Assembly: GCA_045125095.1 (NCBI GenBank)
Contig: JBGVMW010000283.1
Span: 1-23,976 of the forward strand
Direction: 5' to 3'
DNA length: 23,976 bases
Origin: JBGVMW01 sp045125095
GTDB lineage: Bacteria; Bacillota; Clostridia; Lachnospirales; Lachnospiraceae
Shown here: positions 15,730 through 21,955 of the stretch, piece by piece
Numbering within the stretch: the first letter of the stretch is position 1
How the letters are laid out: every line of letters starts with the position of its first letter
Made by a program: the position numbers and the translations under genes
The notes under the pieces: generated by a model
Databases searched by the model: none
Seen by the model: only the letters and a program-made list of their open reading frames with translations
What the model was told of the DNA's origin: nothing

Positions 15730-16368
15730 CTAGCAGCATGGTCCCGGTGCGCCAAAGCAACAACTGCACAGAAGATAATTCAGACATAAATTCAGACAGG
15801 CATCATCACGATTTCCTGTATCATATCCATACTGACGTCCGGTAGATTGATACCACTGTCCGCCTCCCTGCAATCTCTGCAACAACATTTTATACTGTAA
15901 ATTATTCGGTTCCATATTCACTGCCATCTGTGCATGCTGCATTGCCATTACATTATTTCCGATTCCTGCATTTGCCATAGCACTTAAATGGTACCACATG
16001 GCAGTCTTATTATCGATGCCTGCAAGTACATTTAATGCTTCTGCATAATGACCGCTGTTGATATAGTTAGCAGCCGCCTGCAGACGAACATCCTGACTTC
16101 CTGCATTTCCAGTTGTCCGCTGTCCATAGCCGCTATAACCATAAGAATAACCACCCTGGCTGCCTCCATAGGCGGATCCACCTTCCTTTTCTTTTACAAT
16201 CTGATCATATGCCTGCTGCACTTTTTTAAACATTTCTTCTGCCTGTGCAGCATTCGGATTATTTACATTTGCATCCGGATGATATTTTCTGCTTAATTTT
16301 CGATATGCTTTTTTGATATCATCCAGAGATGCATTTCTATCTACACCTAAAACCTTATATGGGTCCAC
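15730..16368 (-). CDS. J-domain protein with TPR-like middle and cysteine-rich C-terminus
   Basis: A 212-residue protein starting at GTG (16368). Residues 1-65 are a J domain with the HPD motif (KYHPDANVNNP), which stimulates the ATPase of DnaK. A Gly/Ser/Tyr-rich linker (about 66-90) follows, then about 90-165 form helical repeats resembling tetratricopeptide repeats. The end is short, hydrophobic and cysteine-rich (CLNLCLNYLLCSCCFGAPGPCC, quoted in part: CLNLCLNYLLCSCC), which could bind metal or be acylated. It lacks the zinc fingers of DnaJ, so it is a dedicated co-chaperone. It follows the DUF5685 gene by 16 bases and precedes the PAP2 gene by 14, which argues for a membrane-related client. 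Confidence 0.87.
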   Translation of the reverse strand: MDPYKVLGVDRNASLDDIKKAYRKLSRKYHPDANVNNPNAAQAEEMFKKVQQAYDQIVKEKEGGSAYGGSQGGYSYGYSGYGQRTTGNAGSQDVRLQAAANYINSGHYAEALNVLAGIDNKTAMWYHLSAMANAGIGNNVMAMQHAQMAVNMEPNNLQYKMLLQRLQGGGQWYQSTGRQYGYDTGNRDDACLNLCLNYLLCSCCFGAPGPCC

Positions 16369-16384
16369 TATACACCAAGCCTTT

Positions 16385-17221
16385 CTATTTGTGTGTTACT
16401 TCATCACGCGCTTTATTCTTTTCCTCAAATTTAGTCCATATACCAGAATACAGTATATTTCTCAAAATAGCAACCTCTTTCACAATAGGAAGTCGCTCAA
16501 ATGCTCTTGCACACTCTGCCATCATCATCGTTAGCATCTGCCTGCAGTTTTCATCGAAATTCTCATTTTTTTCCTGATAACGAAACGGATTGTAAGAATC
16601 TTTTTTTATATCCTCTTCTAAATCTTCATATGCATCCATCAGATAAATAAATTTTCCTAAATAAAATCCCATGTGACGCAAATCTGCTTCCCACTCATCT
16701 TTGCGGTAAGCAAAAATTTCTTCCGTTATCTTCCCAAACAATCCTGCTGCCGTATCAAAATCCTGTATACCGGCTTCTTCTACCGCTGATAACTCTTTCA
16801 ACTTATTTTGAATATAAGATGATTTTTCCGGATATTTCCCCATCACTCTTTTGGCTCTGCCTTTGATAAGCAGAGAATACAGATATCGGGTGATTTTTCT
16901 TTCATCCTGCCAATCATCTAACATTTTATCATAATTCAAAAGCAGATTCATATCCGCAGCATACTTTGTCACTTCATTGACACAGACAGTCTGCTTTTGC
17001 ATAGGGTGCATCATGCACCGTTTTTCATATGTATGACATTGTGGCTCATACAAGCCAGTCAGTAAAATTGTCAAAAATGTCATATCGTAACTTAAGGTCA
17101 ATCTGGAAGCCGCACCATTCTGTTTTTTTAATGTCTGGCACAAGCCACAATAATAGGAACGATACGTTACATATTCTTTTATTTTTAATTCCGGGATATT
17201 CACATTTACATAACCAAACAT
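16385..17221 (-). CDS. DUF5685 family protein
   Basis: A 278-residue, largely helical protein that I recognise as the DUF5685 family of Clostridia. A CxxC pair lies near the start (YYCGLCQTL, C25 and C28), with further cysteines at 62, 69 and 80. Two acidic motifs stand out: LDDWQDE (D102-E107) and LMDAYEDLEED (D196-D204) followed by SYNPF. Their order and spacing recall the two aspartate motifs of squalene/phytoene synthase-like prenyl enzymes (DxxED followed some residues later by P), but this is my reading, not an established function. It is the first gene of a tight run with a J-domain protein and a PAP2 phosphatase. AGGTGAG precedes the start. Confidence 0.8.
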   Translation of the reverse strand: MFGYVNVNIPELKIKEYVTYRSYYCGLCQTLKKQNGAASRLTLSYDMTFLTILLTGLYEPQCHTYEKRCMMHPMQKQTVCVNEVTKYAADMNLLLNYDKMLDDWQDERKITRYLYSLLIKGRAKRVMGKYPEKSSYIQNKLKELSAVEEAGIQDFDTAAGLFGKITEEIFAYRKDEWEADLRHMGFYLGKFIYLMDAYEDLEEDIKKDSYNPFRYQEKNENFDENCRQMLTMMMAECARAFERLPIVKEVAILRNILYSGIWTKFEEKNKARDEVTHK

Positions 17222-17289
17222 TGGTTCTCACCTACCTGTAGCGTTTTTTGTTAAAACCTGCGTATGCACTGCCGTTCCCCATTGTAATA

Positions 17290-17361
17290 GGAACAACGTG
17301 CGCATCCTACTTTCTATATACTAGTACATCGTCCATGAAATAACTGGTATATAGAAAGTAG
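17290..17361. repeat. Composite intergenic repeat, copy 3 (short form)
   Basis: The copy starts with GGAACAACGTGCGCATC, a shortened version of the GGAACAAAGCGTGC...GCGCATC module. A perfect 15-bp inverted repeat follows (CTACTTTCTATATAC / GTATATAGAAAGTAG, 17307-17321 with 17347-17361) around TAG plus the conserved core TACATCGTCCATGAAATAA (17325-17343). It lies between the DUF5685 gene and the zinc-ribbon gene and leaves no room for other genes. Confidence 0.82.
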
Positions 17362-17391
17362 AACAGACGGACATCATGCCCGCCTATTCCT

Positions 17392-17787
17392 TTAACTTCT
17401 TTTTGTAAATTCCGTTCTGCACTTTGGACAGGTAACGACTATCTTACCTTTTCCCTTTGGAATTCTGATTTTTTGTCTGCATCCGGGACAGGAATAAATA
17501 TGATGTGTTTTTCTCTGTTTCATCAGATTTTTCTGACCTTTAAAGAATCCTGTTACCTTATTCTGGTATTGCAGATAGATCATGTTTTCCTGGTAGCGCT
17601 TCTGCACATTTCTTGAAAGCATGCGATAAAAATAATAACATATGATTGCCATTCCTATTGCATCTATGAAAAAATTACGGATAAACATATTCAATATCAT
17701 CAGTACCATTACTGCTATCAATTGAAATTTTGCAAAATCATCAACGCCATATCTGCCAATCATAAAACGTTGCAAACGTTCCTTCAT
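17392..17787 (-). CDS. Membrane protein with C-terminal zinc ribbon, unknown function
   Basis: A 131-residue protein. Residues about 22-55 hold two membrane helices (LIAVMVLMILNMFI and IDAIGMAIICYYFY). A basic linker rich in Tyr, Gln and Lys follows, then a zinc ribbon CPGCRQKIRIPKGKGKIVV-TCPKC with two CPxC pairs. The start at 17787 is chosen because GGAATGGAGG lies just upstream; a frame from 17799 starts inside that site. Such small zinc-ribbon membrane proteins are common in Lachnospiraceae without known role. It has a likely promoter at 17878 and diverges from the aldolase-like gene. Confidence 0.8.
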   Translation of the reverse strand: MKERLQRFMIGRYGVDDFAKFQLIAVMVLMILNMFIRNFFIDAIGMAIICYYFYRMLSRNVQKRYQENMIYLQYQNKVTGFFKGQKNLMKQRKTHHIYSCPGCRQKIRIPKGKGKIVVTCPKCRTEFTKRS

Positions 17788-17792
17788 ACTAA

Positions 17793-17816
17793 CCTCCATT
17801 CCGCCGCTTACGCGAC
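17793..17816 (-). promoter_or_regulatory. Hairpin-SD element upstream of zinc-ribbon gene
   Basis: Minus strand GTCGC-GTAA-GCGGC forms a 5-bp stem with a GNRA tetraloop, followed by GGAATGGAGG and, five bases on, the ATG at 17787. It is the cleanest example of the shared element. Confidence 0.7.
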
Positions 17817-17877
17817 ACGCAAATCCATACCTGCTTTTCTGTCACGTTTCGGAACAACTCAATGTTCTTTGCTAACG

Positions 17878-17906
17878 ATTATAATACCTCAAAACAAAAA
17901 ATTCCA
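17878..17906 (-). promoter_or_regulatory. Probable promoter of the zinc-ribbon gene
   Basis: A consensus -10 TATAAT on the minus strand (17883-17878) has only a weak -35 (TGGAAT, 17906-17901) at 17 bp. Transcription from here would give a leader of about 80 bases that includes the hairpin-SD element. Confidence 0.4.
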
Positions 17907-17960
17907 TTGTATATTTCTTAAGAATTCTAAAATTTCTGTAACCTGTTCCATAAATTCAGC

Positions 17961-17989
17961 TTGACAATCCTCTTGTATTCTTTTATACT
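17961..17989 (+). promoter_or_regulatory. Strong sigma-A promoter of the aldolase-like gene
   Basis: TTGACA (17961-17966), a 17-bp spacer and TATACT (17984-17989) are near-perfect housekeeping elements. The start codon is at 18091, leaving a leader of about 95 bases. The leader contains a repeated TTTAAAGTG (two copies between 18008 and 18030) and the hairpin-SD element. Confidence 0.85.
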
Positions 17990-18061
17990 TAATAAAGCTT
18001 TAGTACTTTAAAGTGTAACGGTTTAAAGTGAAGATATTTTAACCGAATCAAAATCTAAGCA

Positions 18062-18085
18062 GCCGCCAAGCGGCAGAATGAGAGG
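18062..18085 (+). promoter_or_regulatory. Hairpin-SD element upstream of the aldolase-like gene
   Basis: GCCGC-CAA-GCGGC forms a 5-bp G/C stem with a three-base loop, followed by AGAATGAGAGG and the ATG at 18091. It is the only copy on the plus strand and keeps the same position relative to its start. Confidence 0.65.
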
Positions 18086-18090
18086 TAGTT

Positions 18091-19068
18091 ATGGAACAGA
18101 ACAATGGAAATTTGATTGCTTACCGTCCTGATATCAAGGTAGTAGATTGTACACTTCGTGACGGAGGATTGGTAAATAACTTTGCATTCTCTGATAAATT
18201 TGTAAAAGATTTATATCAGGCTAATATAAACGCAGGCGTAGACTACATGGAATTTGGCTATAAGGCTTCCAAAGAAGTATTCAAGGTAGAAGACTTTGGA
18301 AAATGGAAATTCTGTAACGAAGAAGATATCCGTGCCATTGTCGGCAACAACGATACCGACTTAAAGATTTCTGTTATGACGGATGTTGGTAGAACAGACT
18401 ACAAAAATGATATTATCAAACGGGAAGATAGTGTCATTGATTTAGTGCGTACAGCTGCCTACATCCACCAGATTCCAACTGCAATCGAAATGATTCAGGA
18501 TGCCCATGAAAAAGGATATGAAACTACGATTAATATTATGGCAGTTTCTAAGGTAAGAGAAGAAGATTTAGACAAGGGATTAGAGTTATTAGCGGAATGT
18601 GATGTTGATATCATTTATTTAGTTGACAGCTTTGGTGCCTTCTATCCGGAACAAATCCGCCGTCTCACTGACAAATACATGAATATTGCAACAAAACATA
18701 ATAAGAAAATTGGTATCCACGCACATAACAATCAGCAGCTTGCATTTGCAAACACTATTGAGGCATTGTCTAATGGTGCCAGTCTCTTAGATGCGACTAT
18801 GAGTGGTATGGGACGTGGTGCAGGCAACTGCTACATGGAATCCTTGTTGGCATTCCTGCGCAATCCAAAATACAATCTGGTTCCTGTCATGGATTTTGTA
18901 CAGAAACATATGATTCCTATGAAGGAAGCTGGTAATGTATGGGGATACGATATCTCTTACTTACTCACTGGTATTTTAAATTCTCATCCGTCAACTGCTA
19001 TCAAGTTTATGGCAGATAAGCGCGTGGATTATTCAAACTTTTATCAGGAATTATTAGATATAGAGTAG
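18091..19068 (+). CDS. DRE-TIM metallolyase family protein (aldolase-like)
   Basis: A 325-residue TIM-barrel protein of the HMG-CoA lyase / 4-hydroxy-2-oxovalerate aldolase superfamily. The opening motif DCTLRDGG gives the metal-binding Asp and catalytic Arg, HAHNNQQLAFANT gives the two metal-ligand histidines, and MGRGAGN is the C-terminal loop. It lacks the C-terminal regulatory domain of isopropylmalate synthase. The closest functional model is a retro-aldolase or lyase acting on a 2-oxo acid, but no aromatic-degradation genes are nearby, so the substrate is unknown. It stands alone on the plus strand with a strong promoter and a structured leader, and is followed by a repeat element. Confidence 0.85.
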   Translation: MEQNNGNLIAYRPDIKVVDCTLRDGGLVNNFAFSDKFVKDLYQANINAGVDYMEFGYKASKEVFKVEDFGKWKFCNEEDIRAIVGNNDTDLKISVMTDVGRTDYKNDIIKREDSVIDLVRTAAYIHQIPTAIEMIQDAHEKGYETTINIMAVSKVREEDLDKGLELLAECDVDIIYLVDSFGAFYPEQIRRLTDKYMNIATKHNKKIGIHAHNNQQLAFANTIEALSNGASLLDATMSGMGRGAGNCYMESLLAFLRNPKYNLVPVMDFVQKHMIPMKEAGNVWGYDISYLLTGILNSHPSTAIKFMADKRVDYSNFYQELLDIE

Positions 19069-19085
19069 CATTTCTCTAAACATTC

Positions 19086-19241
19086 CGGAACAAAGCGTAC
19101 AAGCACGCTCTCGCGAACTCAGCTAGTTATTATGCTTGCACGCTTTGCCGCGCTGAATTTGTGCGCATCACTTTTATATACTAGGAAAATTAACAAGTGA
19201 ATATACCAGTTATTTCATGGACGATGTACTAGTATATAAAA
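19086..19241. repeat. Composite intergenic repeat, copy 4
   Basis: Same left module as copy 2: CGGAACAAAGCGTACAAGC, AGCTAGTTATTATGCTTG and CACGCTTTGCCGCGC, with AAAGCGTACAAGCA pairing with TGCTTGCACGCTTT. GTGCGCATCACTTTTATATACTAGG follows as in copy 1 (quoted in part: GTGCGCATCACTT). The conserved core is then present in reverse orientation (TTATTTCATGGACGATGTA, 19210-19228), with a closing TAGTATATAAAA arm. The reversed core relative to the left module shows that the two modules move or rearrange separately. Confidence 0.82.
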
Positions 19242-19243
19242 TA

Positions 19244-19287
19244 ATAACGGTTCGGGGCGATCTGCAAGGAACGCTCCGGACCGTTAT
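19244..19287. other. Long hairpin between convergent genes
   Basis: ATAACGGTTCGGGGCG and the facing CGCTCCGGACCGTTAT pair over 16 bp with two G-T pairs around a 12-base loop. The minus strand continues TATTATTTTATATAC, moderately T-rich, so it could terminate the hydrolase transcript (stop at 19421). The plus side lacks a T run. The remaining DNA to 19420 holds no gene that I can see, only a weaker inverted repeat GATTTGCA / TGCAAATC at about 19375-19407. Confidence 0.5.
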
Positions 19288-19420
19288 GACTATAAAGTAT
19301 AGAAAGTGTGACATAAATCGCATTATTCAGGTTGAAGGCGCAACGAAAGAGCTGCTTTGCACGATTGAGGTTGCAGATTTGCAGGAATAATTATGGCTTT
19401 GCAAATCCGAATTTGTCCCC

Positions 19421-20542
19421 TCACAGCCGCATCTTTCGCTTCATCCGTCGCAACCGTTTCACTATGCTGTACATCATTTTGCGGTGAGATTCATCCATCT
19501 CCTTTACACATTCACCAGCCGCCAACAAACTATTCTTTAAATCATCCGTCCATTCTGTAATCGTATCTTTTTCGGCTGCCAGAAAAATCCCGAACAGATT
19601 GTCCACAAATATCTGCCGTTCTTCTTCTTGTAGAGAGGATATCCATTCATTCAAAATCTTGTTCTGCTTTTTGCGCCTTCTTTTTAAGTCTTTTTCGTAG
19701 ACAAATTCCCCATTGTGGATTATCCAAGAATAGGGATCATGCTGTAACATTCCCACTTGATACGAGGCAATTGTTCGATAATCTTCATGTTCTTCTAGCA
19801 ACATTCCAATGACAGAAGAATACGGTACTATCTTGTGAATGCGAGATTTTATGGCATCGTATTCTGCTGTTTCAAACGTTTCCATACGAAATCCCGGTCC
19901 ATCATGACTGTAGATTGCCGTAATTCGTTTACGAATTGCAGGTTCACAACGCATAGCAGCATATACGGCAAGATTACCGCCTTTTGAATGCCCACCTACC
20001 ATCAAAGGTCCAGGAATCATTTTCCCAATTTGGTTCAAGTACCGCATGGCTTTTTCCTGCGCCGGAATCGGTGCTAAAAATGCCATATTAAAATCTTCCT
20101 TCCAGCCAATAATCGTATCATCCGTTCCCCGGAACGCCACATACACTAACCCATTTTCCAGAAAAAAAGTAATGGCACAAAATTGAGATTCCTCTTCTTT
20201 TCCAATTTCATTTACATAATAGTTTGCCCGGATACTTCGAAACCGATCACACTCTAACAACGCCTGGTAATACTCTCTGTTTCGCTTAGCATGATGTACA
20301 TCCTGAAAATATTCATCCCTATCATAAGAATCATAAAAATCCAGCAATCCTACATTTCGCCGATTTTCCTCTGGAGGCGGCACAAATCCCGGAAATTGCA
20401 TATAACTTAATTGTGATAAAATCAATGCATCCACTTCACAAAATGGTCTGTCCTCAAAAGTCAGTTGTCCCATTGTTTTTAGATAACTAATCATATTTTC
20501 TACCGGATGCTTTAATCGCTGCTGCACTTCTTCACGTTTCAT
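19421..20542 (-). CDS. DUF2974 (Mbeg1-like) alpha/beta hydrolase
   Basis: A 373-residue cytosolic protein with a lipase-like core. The strand VYVAFRGTDDTIIGWKEDF resembles class 3 lipases, and GGHSKGGNLAVYAA is the nucleophile elbow with the predicted catalytic serine in GHSKGG. SHDGPGF follows. The C-terminal third is charged and helical, ending in a strongly basic stretch. The family is common in Clostridia and lactic acid bacteria; the substrate is unknown. ATG codons at 20551, 20548 and 20542 are all in frame; the last is preferred because AAGG is directly before the first one. It lies 73 bases downstream of lgt and may be cotranscribed with it. Confidence 0.85.
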   Translation of the reverse strand: MKREEVQQRLKHPVENMISYLKTMGQLTFEDRPFCEVDALILSQLSYMQFPGFVPPPEENRRNVGLLDFYDSYDRDEYFQDVHHAKRNREYYQALLECDRFRSIRANYYVNEIGKEEESQFCAITFFLENGLVYVAFRGTDDTIIGWKEDFNMAFLAPIPAQEKAMRYLNQIGKMIPGPLMVGGHSKGGNLAVYAAMRCEPAIRKRITAIYSHDGPGFRMETFETAEYDAIKSRIHKIVPYSSVIGMLLEEHEDYRTIASYQVGMLQHDPYSWIIHNGEFVYEKDLKRRRKKQNKILNEWISSLQEEERQIFVDNLFGIFLAAEKDTITEWTDDLKNSLLAAGECVKEMDESHRKMMYSIVKRLRRMKRKMRL

Positions 20543-20615
20543 ACTCATCATCCTTATCGTTTCACCACGATTTTATTATTTATAGCAGTTCCCTGCATTA
20601 AACATTTCCAACACC

Positions 20616-21383
20616 CTATCGGGTCACTTCTTCCTGTTTTTTCTTCGTGCAAAAAACAAACATTGCAATACCAGCAACTAATGTAAAGATAGCAATAAAC
20701 TGGGAAGTAGACAACTGGTTCACACTTCCGCGGTCGTCATTTCTTAAAAATTCAATCAAAAATCGTCCAATACTATACAAAATCAAATATAAACCTGCTA
20801 CTTGGCCATCTTTCTTTGCTTTTCTTGCAAAGAGAACCAATACGAAACAATGCAGAAAATCTGCGGCACTGGAAATAAGCTGTGTAGGTATTAGCTTCAC
20901 ACCGCTTGGCGCATATGGAGTACTTTCCGGAAATACTACACCAAATACGCTGTCTGTTACCCTTCCATAGCAGCATCCTGCCAAAAAGCAACCAATACGA
21001 CCAAATCCCTGTGCAAGTGCAATGGATGGCATAACAAGGTCAAAATATTTTAAGAACGGCAGCTTCTTTCTTCTACAGAATAACCAGCCAGCCAGAATAC
21101 CAACTATAATACCACCATACACAACAAATCCGTCGGCTAACCGATGAAAAATGTCTCCGCTTGCCATAATTGTGTCAAATTCTACAATAAAAAATAAGAG
21201 CTTGGCTCCTAAAATTCCACCTACAGCACACCAGATACCCAAATCAAATACCTGATCCTGATTCAATCCTTTCTTCGGGGCTCGTTTCTCTGCCAGAAAA
21301 AAAGCTGCCAGAACACCAATTGCAATCAGCAATCCATAACTATGCACCTTAAGCGTTCCAATTTCAAATAAAGTCTCTTTCAT
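20616..21383 (-). CDS. lgt: Prolipoprotein diacylglyceryl transferase
   Basis: A 255-residue membrane enzyme that moves a diacylglyceryl group from phosphatidylglycerol to the lipobox cysteine of prolipoproteins. About seven hydrophobic helices are visible. Family motifs are HSYGLLIAIG near the N-terminus, the Lgt signature region GFGRIGCFLAGCCYGR with its invariant arginine, IPTQL, and a C-terminal RFLIEFLRNDDRG. The cysteine-containing signature is the variant found in Clostridia rather than the GRxGNFIN of Proteobacteria. TAGGAGA precedes the start. Confidence 0.95.
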   Translation of the reverse strand: MKETLFEIGTLKVHSYGLLIAIGVLAAFFLAEKRAPKKGLNQDQVFDLGIWCAVGGILGAKLLFFIVEFDTIMASGDIFHRLADGFVVYGGIIVGILAGWLFCRRKKLPFLKYFDLVMPSIALAQGFGRIGCFLAGCCYGRVTDSVFGVVFPESTPYAPSGVKLIPTQLISSAADFLHCFVLVLFARKAKKDGQVAGLYLILYSIGRFLIEFLRNDDRGSVNQLSTSQFIAIFTLVAGIAMFVFCTKKKQEEVTR

Positions 21384-21463
21384 GTATATCGTCTCCTAGT
21401 CTTAATCTATCTTTCTATCATATCACAAAAAAAAAATCTTTGCACCTATTTCCTTATTTTTCC

Positions 21464-21492
21464 TTGACATAGCACAAAATTTTTAGTATACT
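21464..21492 (+). promoter_or_regulatory. Sigma-A promoter of tRNA-Leu
   Basis: TTGACA (21464-21469), a 17-bp spacer and TATACT (21487-21492) lie just before the tRNA, whose first base is 12 bases downstream of the -10 element. Confidence 0.88.
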
Positions 21493-21503
21493 CTTAACGT
21501 TAG

Positions 21504-21585
21504 GCGGATGTGGCGGAATTGGCAGACGCGATAGATTTAGGTTCTATTGTCAACCGGCGTGCAGGTTCAAGTCCTGTCATCCGCA
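21504..21585 (+). tRNA. tRNA-Leu (anticodon UAG)
   Basis: The 82-base gene folds as a class II tRNA. The acceptor stem is GCGGATG / CATCCGC with discriminator A. The D arm holds GGCAGA, the anticodon stem is ATAGA / TCTAT around loop TTTAGGT giving UAG, the variable arm is long, and the T loop is TTCAAGT. No CCA is encoded; the 3' end must be added by nucleotidyltransferase. It has its own promoter and terminator. Confidence 0.96.
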
Positions 21586-21586
21586 T

Positions 21587-21621
21587 AAAAAAAGGTTCTA
21601 GATAATCCTAGAACCTTTTTT
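21587..21621. terminator. Bidirectional terminator
   Basis: A stem AAAAAAGGTTCTAG / CTAGAACCTTTTTT around ATAATC works in both directions. It follows the tRNA on the plus strand and the Dabb gene (stop at 21630) on the minus strand. Confidence 0.93.
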
Positions 21622-21629
21622 ATTTCACT

Positions 21630-21932
21630 TTATTCTTCATAATCCATACAAAGTCTCAATTCTGTAAACGGTCTTACACATTCATCTGCTACTTTCACAT
21701 GCTCCGGATGTACCTGATACGCTTTCAATGCTTCCTCTGATACAAATGTAGTATCTAACATCATGTCTGCATTGGATGATGGTAACATATCAATATTTAC
21801 CTTCACAGATACCAGACCTTCAATCTTTCCAGCCAGACCTTCCAAACCAGCTTTTGCATTTTTTGCACGCTCTGCCTTTTCTTCTTTAGACAATTCTTCT
21901 TTTAATTTCCATAAAATCACATGTTTTACCAT
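21630..21932 (-). CDS. Dabb (stress-responsive alpha/beta barrel) protein
   Basis: A 100-residue dimeric alpha+beta barrel protein. It has the family opening MVKHVILWKLKEE, a charged helix, the strand VSVKVNIDM and the later VHPEHVKVADECVRPF. Bacterial members are small cytosolic proteins of poorly known role, sometimes stress-related. GGGAGGAA precedes the start. It lies 23 bases after the ABC transporter gene and is the last gene before the shared terminator. Confidence 0.88.
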   Translation of the reverse strand: MVKHVILWKLKEELSKEEKAERAKNAKAGLEGLAGKIEGLVSVKVNIDMLPSSNADMMLDTTFVSEEALKAYQVHPEHVKVADECVRPFTELRLCMDYEE

Positions 21933-21955
21933 AATTTCCTCCCTATTCTAAACAA

